Source: Hymenobacter qilianensis (lineage in GTDB: Bacteria > Bacteroidota > Bacteroidia > Cytophagales > Hymenobacteraceae). Taken from it: a stretch of 64,000 nt of DNA. Position 1 is the first letter of the stretch; every line of letters begins with the position of its first letter. The notes beneath the pieces were generated by a model. It was not told the origin of the DNA, did no database searches, and saw nothing but the letters and a program-made list of their open reading frames with translations. The DNA lies in NCBI RefSeq assembly GCF_014489555.1, contig NZ_CP060784.1, positions 2,294,001-2,358,000 on the forward strand, written 5' to 3'. Positions 20,413 to 29,959 of the stretch are shown piece after piece. Both the position numbers and the translations under genes were made by a program.

Positions 20413-22949
20413 TTACTTCAAGCCATTTTGCCGGCGAGTGCCCCGCATAGGCTCCGCTTCCAATGGATCGTCCGGCCAGTAATGTTTCGGATAACGGCCC
20501 CGCATATCCTTACGCACCTCGAAGTAGCCTGCCGCCCAGAAAGAGCGCAGATCCCGGGTGACCTGCACGGGTCGGTGGCCGGGTGAAAGCAAGTGCATCG
20601 TAAGCGGAATTTGCCCCCAGCCACTCGCGGCGTATCCAAAAGCCCAAAAACCTCCTGTAAGCGCACCGCCAGCGCGGGCGCGGCGGAGTCAGCGTAGTTG
20701 ATGCGAATGCGCGAGCCGGTAGGAACCACAACATGGGAAGGAGCCAAACGATCCAGCTCCTGACGCTGAGACCAGCCGCCGGGCAACCAGCTCAGCAGGG
20801 CTTCACTTAAATCCAGCCGGTTTACCTCAGCAATAGAGCGCACACCTGTAAGAAAAGGTCCGAGCCACTCTGATAAATGTAGTATGAGAGCCGCATCTGA
20901 CATATCAGACCACTCAGCTGGATTTAAATGGTGCAGAAAAGCCAGCCGCTCACGCAGATGCTGCGCCTCATCAGTCCAGGGCAAGCGTGCAATTCCCTGG
21001 CGTCGCAGCCCATGCAGTAAAGCTTCTTCTACGGTGGCCGGATCAGGTTGGGAAAGCGGCTGATCAGAAAGCGTAAGCGCCCCCAAACGACGCAGGCGGC
21101 GGGCAGCCACTCGCTCGGCAGCCTCATCCCAGCGTACTTCTTCCGTGTTGGTTATGAGTTCCGGGAAATGCTGTTCGAGCTCGGCGCGGTCTAGAGGAGC
21201 GGCCAGGACAGCACGCGGCGCGTTAGCATTCCCATCTAGGTGAGCCACGGCAAAAAAAACGGCTTCCTGACTAAAATGCTCGGCAGGCAATAAGGCGCGC
21301 TGGCCCGTTACGAGCCGGACGCGCTCGGGCGTTTCGCGTTGGGCTAGACGGTCGGGGTAGGCAAGGGCTGCCAGCAGGCCGGCCGTATCAGGTTCAATAG
21401 TAGAATGGGGAACATCAGCCCGATTTTGGAGCACGGCCGCTGCCTCACGTACTCTGTGCAGGGCTCCGCTATCGGGCACCAGGCCGGGCAGGGGTGCCCG
21501 ACCCGTCATCAGGGCTTCAAGACGCAGGCGCAAATCGGGTGGGGCGGGCGTGCTGTCGGCTGGTCGGAGCAGGTCGCGTTCCGTAAGTAAAGCGGCTAGT
21601 GCGCAGGCCGTGGAGCCATGTCCCGCTTCTTTGCCTCGGAGCACCAGATGACCCAAGCGAGGCACCAATCCCAAGCCAGCTAAAGCGCGGCCATGCGGCG
21701 TTGGAGGTCCGGGGGCAAAATAGCGCCCAGCCTGACCAGCAAGTCGCGGGCCTGCGCTAGCGCCGGAGCAGGCGGCGCATCAAGCCAGCGCAAAGCGGCC
21801 GGATCGTAGGTTCCCCACAGGGCCAGCTCGAGGGCAAGGCTGCTCAGGTCGGCGGTAAGTATTTCGGGGGCAAATGTGCCGGCCGGTCAGCATGCTCGGC
21901 TTCGGTCCAAAGACGCACACAGGTTCCTGGTCCTAAGCGGCCAGCCCGTCCGCGGCGTTGGTCGGCAGCGGCCTGACTCACGGGCACCGTTTGGAGGGTG
22001 CTTAAGCCCGTGCGCGGCTCGAAGTGCGGCACGCGTGCATACCCCCCATCAATTACCACTCGCACTCCTTCAATGGTCAGGCTGGTCTCGGCAATGCTGG
22101 TGGCCAGCACGATTTTGCGCCGCCCTGCCGGCGCAGGTCGAAGAGCCGCATCCTGCTGCTCAGCGGGCAACTCACCATGCAGCACATGCACATCAACCGT
22201 AGGCAACAGCGTGCCGGCCAGGCGCTCCGCCACGCGGCGCTGATCAGCCAGGCCAGGCAGAAACACCAGCACGTCGCCCAATTCATGTTGAGCCAGCGCC
22301 TCCCGAATAGCAGTCGGTACCAAGGCGGTCAGCCGCTCGGTGGGGCGGTTTCCGGCCGCCGCTACCCGACTGGGGGCAAATAATGCGTGCTGACCGGATG
22401 TTGCAGACCTGCGCTACGTACCACTGGCGCTTCCAACCAAGTGCCCAACCGCTCCGCTTCCAGCGTGGCACTCATGATAAGGATTCGCAGGTCGGGGCGC
22501 AAAACTGCTTGGGCATCTAGGGCCAGGGCCAAGCCCAAATCGGCTTGTACGCTCCGCTCATGAAACTCATCAAACAGCACGGCCGCTACGCCTTCCAGCG
22601 CCGGGTCATCTTGTAGCATGCGCGTCAGAATAACCTCCGTAGCTACTTCAATGCGGGTTTTGGCCGAAATCCGGCTTTCCAACCGCACCCGATAACCCAC
22701 CGTTTGTCCTACTGGTTCACCCAGAAGCTGAGCCATGCGCGCGGCGGCCGCCCGCGCTGCTAGTCGCCGCGGTTCGAGCACAATGATGCGACCGGTAGGT
22801 GGCATCCAAGGCGCATTTAGCAAAGCCAGCGGAACCAATGTCGTTTTGCCCGCCCCAGGCGGCGCCTGCAATACGGCGCAGTTTGTTGAGCCAAGCGTAG
22901 CAAGTAGCTCGGGTAAGGCCGCGCGAATAGGCAGATCAGGCAGTTGCAA
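20413..22949 (-). CDS. hrpB: ATP-dependent helicase HrpB (four frame breaks)
   Basis: DEAH-box helicase of 846 residues once four single-base losses are repaired; the repaired length is an exact number of codons. Motifs in order: Walker A APPGAGKTTLVPLAL, the DEFHER box, IMSATLEAERLGTWL, IVLATSIAETSLTIEGV, QRRGRAGRLGPG, then the HrpB-specific C-terminal half ending with the LLSPGHRPVQVTRDLRSFW motif. Breaks are at the five-base runs 22372-22376, 21866-21870, 21711-21715 and 20614-20618, each one base short in GCCCCC(C). The first recognised initiator is TTG at 22949; the frame is open and HrpB-like upstream to a GTG at 23040, so the true start may be there. Confidence 0.88.
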
Positions 22950-23045
22950 ATGGATGGGCTGCTTAGTAAGAATGGGAAAGTGAATAACGGCAGGCGGTCC
23001 GCTCCCCTCCTTGGTAAGGCGGGAGTTGACCGGCTTTCACCGCAT

Positions 23046-23368
23046 CTAATATATCGCCACTGTCGGGTCGACCTGTACGCTCCAAGCGTGAATGCCGCCG
23101 CGTAGGTTTAGCAGGTTATTCAGGCCATGACGATGCTGCAAATAACCCAGTGCCTGCGCCGAGCGCACCCCATGATGGCAGATCAGCACCACCGGCCGGT
23201 CGGTGGCCAGCTCTTCTACGTGCTGCGGAATATCGCCCAAAGGCAACAGCAAACTGCCTTCTATATGGCAGTATTCATACTCCTCCGGCTCGCGCACGTC
23301 CACGAGTTGCAGCAATTCGCCACGCTCCAGACGGCGTGCAGGTCTTGGGGAGTGAGGTCGGGGAGCAT
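23046..23368 (-). CDS. Single-domain rhodanese-like protein (frame broken)
   Basis: Small sulfurtransferase-type protein of 107 residues after repair. It has LVDVREPEEYEYCHIEGSLL, the active-site loop ICHHGVRSAQA with catalytic Cys, and NLRGGIHAWS at the end. The intact open frame starts at 23450 with an unconvincing leader. Adding one base to the GG pair at 23333-23334 joins the good start MLPDLTPQDLHA (ATG 23368) to RLERGELLQLVDV, which matches family architecture far better. The sulfur acceptor is unknown. Confidence 0.8.
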
Positions 23369-23467
23369 GACGTAGGGAAAGGGTTGGGCTGCCGGAAGAC
23401 GGTTGGGGGGCAAAAATAAGGGAAGCCTTGCTACCTTCGGCCTTTCCCATGGTCTAAACAACAGTGC

Positions 23468-24082
23468 GTGGCCTTATCTGATTTGTGGTCTGGCTTGATG
23501 GCCAGCAGCCCCGTGGAGTTGGCTGGGGTGATAACGGGTATAGCTTGCGTATGGCTGGCCGCCCGCAATTCCATCTGGAACTTCCCCACCGCGCTGGTTA
23601 GCTGTGCCCTCTACGTTATCGTGTTTTGGGAAGCACGCCTGTACTCCGATATGGCCTTGCAGGGCGTATTCATTGCCCTGGCATTTTATGGCTGGTACCA
23701 ATGGCTGTATGGGGGTCCGCAAGCCCAGGAGCTGCCCATAACGCGGGCCACCGCGCTCCAATGGACGTGGTTGAGTGCCGTAGCAGTGGCCTATGCCGTG
23801 GGAGTAGGCTACGCCTTGAGCGCGTACACCGATGCCGCCATTCCGTACTGGGATAGCTCTACCACGGCCATCAGCCTGGTAGCCCAAGTGCTGCTAACGC
23901 GCAAAAAGATCGAAAACTGGATACTCTGGCTGGTGGTCGATGTCGCTTATATTGGCCTGTACTGGCACCGGGAGCTTTATCTCACGGCGGGGCTGTATGC
24001 CGTGTACCTGGTGTTGGCTACCTATGGCTACCTGGAGTGGCGTCGGCTGCTGCGAGCCAACCTTCAGCCCCAAGCTGCCTGA
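23468..24082 (+). CDS. pnuC: Nicotinamide riboside transporter PnuC
   Basis: Inner-membrane facilitator for nicotinamide riboside, 204 residues with about seven transmembrane helices. PnuC signatures are WLAARNSIWNFPTALVS, ARLYSDMALQGVFIALAFYGW and NWILWLVVDVAYIGLYW. The GTG at 23468 (M)ALSDLW is used here; the ATG at 23498 is an alternative. Its TGA overlaps the ATG of the next gene by one base, indicating translational coupling with the NadR-like kinase that traps the imported nucleoside. Confidence 0.95.
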   Translation: MALSDLWSGLMASSPVELAGVITGIACVWLAARNSIWNFPTALVSCALYVIVFWEARLYSDMALQGVFIALAFYGWYQWLYGGPQAQELPITRATALQWTWLSAVAVAYAVGVGYALSAYTDAAIPYWDSSTTAISLVAQVLLTRKKIENWILWLVVDVAYIGLYWHRELYLTAGLYAVYLVLATYGYLEWRRLLRANLQPQAA

Positions 24083-24609
24083 TGCTGCGCGTCGCTATTA
24101 CCGGCCCCGAGTCAACGGGCAAATCCACGCTGAGCCGCCAGCTAGCCGAGCATTACGGCACCACCTGGGCCCCCGAATACGCCCGCCACTATCTGGAAGA
24201 GCATGGTTCGGGCTACACGCTGCACGATTTGGAGCAAATAGCCCGCGGCCAACTGGCGGCTGAAGCTACGGCCGCAGCCGCAGCGCACGAAGTCGTATTT
24301 TTTGATACTGATCTGTTGGTGATTAAAGTATGGGCCGAAGACGCGTTTGGACAGTGCCCAGCCTGGATTCAGCGCCACCTGGAGCAGCAGCGCTACGACT
24401 TGGTTTTGCTGCCCGGCATCGACTTGCCCTGGGAATTTGACCCCCTACGCGAGCACCCACACCGGCGTCATTATTTTTATGATTTATACCTGGCTGAGCT
24501 GCGGGCTTTGGGCGCTACCTATGTCGAAATAAGCGGGCCGGGTAGCCAACGGTTTGAGCAAGCGCGTAAGGCAGTAGATCTCCTGAAAAAACAAGCTCCC
24601 TCTACATGA
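24082..24609 (+). CDS. NadR-like nicotinamide riboside kinase ATPase
   Basis: P-loop kinase of 175 residues resembling the kinase domain of NadR, without its adenylyltransferase or DNA-binding parts. Walker A is GPESTGKSTLSRQLAEHYG; then APEYARHYLEE, FFDTDLLVIKVWAEDAFG and the lid region PWEFDPLREHPHRR. It is expected to convert nicotinamide riboside to NMN with ATP, trapping what PnuC brings in. It overlaps both neighbours: one base with pnuC and ATGA with the downstream epimerase gene. Confidence 0.9.
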   Translation: MLRVAITGPESTGKSTLSRQLAEHYGTTWAPEYARHYLEEHGSGYTLHDLEQIARGQLAAEATAAAAAHEVVFFDTDLLVIKVWAEDAFGQCPAWIQRHLEQQRYDLVLLPGIDLPWEFDPLREHPHRRHYFYDLYLAELRALGATYVEISGPGSQRFEQARKAVDLLKKQAPST

Positions 24610-25484
24610 TTTTTTCTCTCGAAAACGACCAGTGCCGCGTAACCGTGAACTCTCACGGCGCCGAATTAAGCAGCTTTATTCGCAAAGATCTCAGCAACTT
24701 AGAGTACATATGGCAAGCCGACCCAGCCGTGTGGGTGCGCCATGCGCCCGTGCTCTTTCCCATCGTGGGCCGCTTGCCGCTGGATACGTACCTGCACGAA
24801 GGCAAGGAGTACAAGTTACCCCAGCACGGATTTGCCCGCGACCAGCAGTTTGCTTTGCTTAGCCAAACCGGCGAGGAGCTGATTTTCAGCCTAAAGGCAG
24901 ATGAAAACACGCGCGCACTTTACCCCTTCGATTTTGAGCTGATCATTCGCTACCAGTTGCGGGGCAATAGGCTGATAGTAGGTTGGCAAGTGCATAACCG
25001 GGCTGCGGAGCAGGAATTGCTGTTTAGTATTGGGGCGCATCCGGCGTTCCGGTGCCCGTTGCTGCCCGACGAGCAGTTTGAGGACTATTATTTTGAGTTT
25101 GATCATGCCGTCAGCTTTGAGCGCCACCTGCTGGCCGGTGGTCTGCTCACGGGCCAGACCGAACCCGTGCTCAACGAACAAACCGAGCTGCCGCTGACCT
25201 ACGAGCTGTTTGCCGACGATGCGCTGGTGTTGAAAAAGTTCGACTTCACTCACCTCACCTTACGGAGCCGTACATCCGAGCGTGCCGTGCGCCTGCGCTT
25301 CGATGGGTTTCCGTATTTAGGTCTCTGGACCAAAGGCCCCGGTGCGCCTTTCGTATGCGTAGAGCCCTGGCAGGGCGTGGCCAGCACGGCCGGCGGCCCG
25401 CAGGAGCTAGCCGATAAAGAAGGCATCCTGAATTTGCCCCCCAGCCAGACATTTACCACCGAATACAGCATTACAGTGGAATAA
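24606..25484 (+). CDS. Aldose 1-epimerase family protein
   Basis: Galactose mutarotase-like protein of 292 residues (YihR/LacX-like branch). Seen: HGAELSSFIRKD, WVRHAPVLFPIVGRL, the conserved PQHGFARD (His), IGAHPAFRCPL (second His), and a C-terminal PYLGLWTKGPGAPFVCVEPW with the catalytic Glu region. It starts by ATGA overlap with the kinase gene, so it is cotranslated with the nicotinamide riboside salvage genes. A role on a ribosyl or other sugar epimer is possible but not shown. Confidence 0.88.
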   Translation: MIFSLENDQCRVTVNSHGAELSSFIRKDLSNLEYIWQADPAVWVRHAPVLFPIVGRLPLDTYLHEGKEYKLPQHGFARDQQFALLSQTGEELIFSLKADENTRALYPFDFELIIRYQLRGNRLIVGWQVHNRAAEQELLFSIGAHPAFRCPLLPDEQFEDYYFEFDHAVSFERHLLAGGLLTGQTEPVLNEQTELPLTYELFADDALVLKKFDFTHLTLRSRTSERAVRLRFDGFPYLGLWTKGPGAPFVCVEPWQGVASTAGGPQELADKEGILNLPPSQTFTTEYSITVE

Positions 25485-25508
25485 CAGAACTGCTGGTCGG
25501 CTTACACG

Positions 25509-25585
25509 AAAAAGCCCCCATGGCCTGCTCCGGGTTGCTGCGTCAGCCACGATGACAGCAGGGGAGCGGGCCGCAGGGGCTTTTA
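25509..25585. terminator. Extended terminator hairpin
   Basis: AAAAAGCCCC ... GGGGCTTTTA with a long imperfect stem between (GGCCTGCTCC paired to GGAGCGGGCC-like bases, and CTG/CAG). It ends the pnuC operon and lies convergently to the small minus-strand gene. Confidence 0.7.
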
Positions 25586-25599
25586 TTGCTTAGCTGCCG

Positions 25600-25844
25600 C
25601 TACGAGAGGAGCGGCGCAGTAGGACGACTCGGGGAAGTAGGCCGACGATTGTAGTCGGGTTCCCAGTCATTGATGGGGCGCGTGATGCCGGGGGCAAATC
25701 CAGGTCGGGTAGGCCGTCGTCGAGTGGCTCACCGCCCTCATCATCGTTATCGGTGGAGGGTGGCCGCTGGTAACGACGCCGGGGCACGACCATGAAATAG
25801 GCGAGAATGGCAAGAACCACGAGCGTATAAACAAGGCTGATCAT
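25600..25844 (-). CDS. Small single-pass membrane protein (frame broken)
   Basis: Unknown protein of 81 residues after repair. From ATG 25844 it has one N-terminal helix (MISLVYTLVVLAILAYFMVV), a basic stop-transfer PRRRYQR, then an acidic, proline-rich cytosolic tail (DNDDEGGEPLDDGLPDLDLPP). The frame breaks in the G5 run 25690-25694; one more base continues as GITRPINDWEPDYNRR to a stop at 25600. No family recognised. Confidence 0.6.
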
Positions 25845-26036
25845 GGTGGGTAATGACTGGGGTTCAACGCAGTAAGAAGACCATAGGCTCCGATGATAAA
25901 CTAACGGGGCCAGGGGTGGAGTTGTTTTCGAACGCCACAATTTTCCTGGCCGGTTAGAGCCTTCCCTAAGTTACACAGTTTTTAACTGAAAGTAAAGGCC
26001 TTAGCTACATCGGTAGGAACTATAAATCACTGGTTG

Positions 26037-26044
26037 TAACTTTG
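26037..26044 (+). promoter_or_regulatory. -7 promoter element of thiamin receptor gene
   Basis: TAACTTTG matches TAnnTTTG exactly and lies immediately before the riboswitch, so transcription would begin about where the aptamer starts. No clear -33 TTG at the expected distance. Confidence 0.6.
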
Positions 26045-26047
26045 CAA

Positions 26048-26156
26048 CGAAGTTTAGGGTGCCCTACCAACTTAACCGGTCATTTTGCCGGCAGCGGGGC
26101 TGAGATCATACCCATTGAACCTGATCCGGGTAATGCCGGCGAAGGGAACAAACGGT
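26048..26156 (+). promoter_or_regulatory. TPP riboswitch (THI element)
   Basis: Aptamer for thiamin pyrophosphate in the leader of the TonB receptor gene. The conserved parts are present in order: AGGGTGCC at the 5' side, a variable stem (CCGGTCATTTTGCCGG), GGGGCTGAGATCATACCC, then GAACCTGATCCGGGTAATG and GCGAAGGGAAC at the 3' side; GTTT/AAAC can close P1. It should lower expression of the downstream gene when TPP is abundant. No intrinsic terminator is visible before the start codon, so control is more likely at translation. Confidence 0.93.
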
Positions 26157-26224
26157 CCGCGAACGTAAAAGCCGCTCCTCCGACCCCTGGAAGGCGGTTC
26201 GTTCCACTTTTCCATCTTTCACTT

Positions 26225-28722
26225 TTGAAAAAGTACGTATTGACCGGCGCGGCGCTTCTGGCGCTAGCCGGCGCGGCATGGGCACAAGGCCCCGTGTCTG
26301 GTAGGGTAGGGTCGTTTTTGCCGCTTAACGCAGAAGTCACGTCCTTACCAGGAGCCACTATCTATCTGGACGGCCAAGCAGTAGGGCAGACAGATGACAC
26401 GGGAGGATTTATTCTGCCGGCCGTATCACCAGGTAGCCATAAGCTACGCATTACCTCCATTGGACATACGCCTTTGGAAACCAAAATCACTGGTCAAATC
26501 GCCCCGCAAACGCTGGACTTCACGTTGGAGGGAGAGTCAGTGGTTACCGGCGAAGCGCTGGTAACGGCTTCTCGGGCCAGCGACCGGACCGCCACCGCTT
26601 ACTCCAACCTCAGCCGCGAAGACCTCGACAAGCGCAACTTCGCTCAGGATCTGCCTTACCTGCTCGACCAAACGCCTTCCGTCGTCGTGACCTCCGACGC
26701 CGGCGCGGGCGTGGGCTATACCGATATCCGGATTCGGGGCACGAGCAACACGGGCATTAACATGACCATTAACGGCGTGCCGCTGAACGATCCGGAGTCG
26801 CGGGGGCATTTTTGGTGAACCTGCCCGATCTGGCTTCGTCGGTGAGCAGCTTGCAGGTGCAACGCGGGGTGGGCACCAGCCAGAACGGGGGCGCAGCTTT
26901 TGGAGCCAGCATCAACATCTCGACGCTTGATGTACGCCGCGAAGCCTACGCCGAAACCCAGAACGCCTACGGTTCTTTTAACACTTGGAAAAACAACGTG
27001 CAGTTTGGCACCGGGCTGCTTGGGGGGCATTTTACCGTTGATGGCCGCCTTTCGCGCATTGCCACCGATGGCTACATGAACCGCGCCGAGTCAGATCTGA
27101 AGTCGTATTATCTGGCTGCTGGCTACCAAGCCAAGAATACGCTGGTGAAGTTTATCACCTTTTCGGGCCGCGAGAAAACCTATCAAGCCTGGAACGGCGT
27201 GCCCGAGCCCGCTCTGACCGGCAACCGCGACCTGCTGCAAACCTACGTGGACAACGGCGAGCTTTCGACCACTGATGCTGAGCGCGTGCTGCAAGAAGGT
27301 CGCCGCTACAGCTACTACACCTACGACAACCAGACCGACAATTACCAGCAAAACCACTACCAGCTCCACCTCTCGCAGGGCCTGGGTCAGGACTGGAACA
27401 TTGGGGCGGCTTTGCACCTCACGCGCGGCTTTGGCTACTACGAAAGCTTCCGCGCCAACCGGCGGTTCTCGGCTTACGGCCTTCCCAACGTAGTGCTGGG
27501 CAACCAGACCATTTCCCGCACCGACCTCGTGGACCAAAAGTGGCTGGATAACTACTTCTACGGCGGCACTTTCGCCCTGAACTATCAGCCCAAAAATAAC
27601 GACAAGTTTGAGGCAACGCTCGGCGGGGCCGTCAACCGCTTTGATAACGACCACTACGGCGAAATTATCTGGGCCCGCTACGCTTCTACCAGCAACATTC
27701 GTCAGCGCTACTATGCCAATGAGGCCGCCAAATCGGACTACAATACCTACGCTCGCGCCACCTGGCAGGTGCTGCCCCGGCTGGGTGTGTACGGCGACTT
27801 GCAGCTCCGCCACATTGATTATAGCATTGATGGAGTGGAGGACGACCAGAACGACGTCACTACCCGCGCCAACTACACATTTTTCAACCCCAAAGCTGGC
27901 GCTACTTTCTCCCTGGCCGAAGGGCAGCAACTCTACGCCAGCTTCGCTGTGGGCCAGCGCGAGCCCGTGCGTGCCGACTTCACCGACCGCCCCGCCGGCG
28001 ACCAAAGCGCGAAACCCGAACGCCTCGAAGACTTTGAAGCCGGCTACCGCCTGAACCTATCGGACCTGAACCTGCTGACGCCGCGCACGGCGTTGCGCCT
28101 GGAGGCCAACTACTTCTACATGAACTACCGCAACCAGCTTGTTGCCACCGGCCAGCTGAATGATGTAGGCACCGCCCTGCGCACCAACGTAGCCCGCAGC
28201 TACCGCACCGGCCTGGAACTGACCGGCTTTGTGTCGGCCGACGATAAAATCAGTCTGAGTAGCACGCTCACGCTCAGCCGCAACCGCATTCTGGACTACC
28301 GCGACGTTTCTTACGACGAGGAGTTTAACCCCGTAGTTGCCGCCGAAGGCCGCACGACCACCATTTCCTATTCGCCGTCGGCCGTGTCGGCGCACACGCT
28401 GGAGGGGCAGCCGCTGAAAGGCATGCGCCTGGCGCTGCTCTACAAAACAGTGAGCCGCCAGTATCTCGACAACTCCGCCAGCGAAGCCCGCAGCATTCAG
28501 CCTTACCAAGTGCTCGATTTTCGGGTGCGCTACGCACTTGGCCCCACGTTTATGAAGGAAATAGAGCTGGCTTTGCTGGTCAACAACGTGTTCAATCGCG
28601 AGTACGCGGCCAACGGCTACACCTACGGCTACCTCGGCGCCAGCGGGCAGCAGGAAACTTTCAACTGGTATTACCCCCAAGCTACACGCAACTTCCTCGT
28701 TTCTGTGGGGCTGAAGCTGTAA
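26225..28722 (+). CDS. TonB-dependent receptor, probable thiamin uptake (frame broken)
   Basis: Outer-membrane receptor of 832 residues after repair. The start is a TTG at 26225 followed by KKYVLTGAALLALAGAAWAQ, a signal peptide. A carboxypeptidase-regulatory-like beta domain (about 30-105, TDDTGGFILPAVSPGSHKL) precedes the plug (about 115-230, with IRGTSNTGINMTINGVPLND) and the barrel, ending NFLVSVGLKL with an aromatic-rich C-terminus. The frame breaks at the GG pair 26814-26815; adding one G reads SRGHFWVNLPDLASS. The TPP riboswitch upstream argues for uptake of thiamin or a thiamin precursor. Confidence 0.9.
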
Positions 28723-28749
28723 GAGAAAATACGACCTGTTAATCGCAAT

Positions 28750-28783
28750 GAAAAAGCCCCAGAGGTATTCTGGGGGCTTTTTA
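28750..28783. terminator. Rho-independent terminator (shared family)
   Basis: AAAAAGCCCCAGA, short loop, TTCTGGGGGCTTTTT, directly after the receptor gene. Arms differ by one G/C, consistent with a bulge or a lost base. Confidence 0.82.
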
Positions 28784-28841
28784 TTCAATAAAAGTGGCGT
28801 GTTTAGAGCGTGTATGGAATTTTATAAAATCGCCGTTTCCA

Positions 28842-28892
28842 TCATGCTGAGTTGGTCGAAGCAGGCGAGATGCTTCGACCAACTCAGCATGA
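28842..28892. repeat. Palindromic repeat, TCATGC...GAAGCA type
   Basis: Perfect 22-bp inverted repeat: arms at 28842-28863 and 28871-28892 around a 7-nt spacer, reading TCATGCTGAGTTGGTCGA towards the centre. Outer imperfect arms (AGAGCGTGTAT / ATACGCTCT) extend it to about 28804-28912. It shares its ends and centre (TCATGC, GAAGCA, GCGAGATGC) with the repeat at 39187-39290. Confidence 0.8.
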
Positions 28893-28909
28893 CAACTCCT
28901 AGATACGCT

Positions 28910-29815
28910 CTACGGTTTGCGCACGCGAACCAATTGATAACGTAGGCGGCCGCGGCTAAATAGGTCGGTTGTATCCGTTTCGCTTGGGGAAACACCTACC
29001 GTGTGATGTATGGTATACAACCGTAACGTGTCGCGGCCGAAGGAAGCACCAAACGAGCTTTGTCGTTTGGAATATGTGTCAAAAATTAATTCGTCTCCCG
29101 GATTTGGACCGGTGAAATCCATCTGAACAGTATACTGGCTGAAAGGCAAACCTTTCACTTTACCATCAGACAGAAAATATGCGTTAACGGGTTGGCCGAG
29201 AGAATCGGTGCCTTGATATTGACCTGTTATCAACAATTGATTGATTGCCCTCTCAACACCACCTTGTAGGTCGGTTTTGACACTGGATTTTAGCGCTCGG
29301 TAATAGGGTATCTTGTCAACTATTCGATTCGTTTTGGCATTACGCTGAATAAAAAACAAGGTAGTATCAGCAGCAGAAATCTCATAAGATAACTCAACAA
29401 CTGTTTCCTTCTCATCTCCAAGTTGTGGTCTGAGTGATAAAGTTTTGTCGTTCTGACCGGGACGAAGAAGTAAAATCCTGCTTCCTCCTTCGTGCAAGCC
29501 GTAAGTAACACCAATCTCAACGCTGTCCACTCGAGATGAAAAGGACTCTATGTGGATAGATGAGGGCCCGGATGGAATATAATCAAAAGCTTCGGCTGGT
29601 GAGCGAGTTTGCTCCACCAACCTCCGATACTGGGAACTCAACCAATAGCCACTAATTATTGGGCTGATTGGTAGGGCAGCAGGCCTTACTGAATTTACTG
29701 TATAGTCTGTGGTTACGCTGGCAGTAGGAGGCTCCAGCGTAACAGTATCTGGTTGTTGCTGGCAAGCGAATACGCTAGTGACTAGCAGGAGTAGGAGGCT
29801 TTTCTTAAGTAGCAT
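28910..29815 (-). CDS. Hypothetical lipoprotein, 301 aa
   Basis: Predicted lipoprotein: signal MLLKKSLLLLLVTSVFAC with lipobox VFAC and acylated Cys at residue 18. The mature part is mostly beta-rich with charged turns; no family recognised. Codon use is somewhat more AT-rich than neighbours, which could reflect recent acquisition. It stands alone; its C-terminal end abuts the palindromic repeat near 28842-28892, and a 144-nt gap separates it from the permease gene. Confidence 0.75.
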   Translation of the reverse strand: MLLKKSLLLLLVTSVFACQQQPDTVTLEPPTASVTTDYTVNSVRPAALPISPIISGYWLSSQYRRLVEQTRSPAEAFDYIPSGPSSIHIESFSSRVDSVEIGVTYGLHEGGSRILLLRPGQNDKTLSLRPQLGDEKETVVELSYEISAADTTLFFIQRNAKTNRIVDKIPYYRALKSSVKTDLQGGVERAINQLLITGQYQGTDSLGQPVNAYFLSDGKVKGLPFSQYTVQMDFTGPNPGDELIFDTYSKRQSSFGASFGRDTLRLYTIHHTVGVSPSETDTTDLFSRGRLRYQLVRVRKP

Positions 29816-29959
29816 TGCCTAGGTGAATTGAATGCAGCTAACATTTAATTCACCTAGTAAGCAAATACCATAGCAATTGCTTACAATGTCTTTTATTCTA
29901 CAGTACCGTTAGTTCTTGCTGCTTGACGTTGAAATTTGTCCAATTTGAAAATCTGCCAC

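Noticed and set aside
27091-28005. Long minus-strand open frame opposite the TonB receptor gene
   Set aside because: Composition is that of an antisense shadow in GC-rich coding DNA; the receptor on plus is clearly the real gene.
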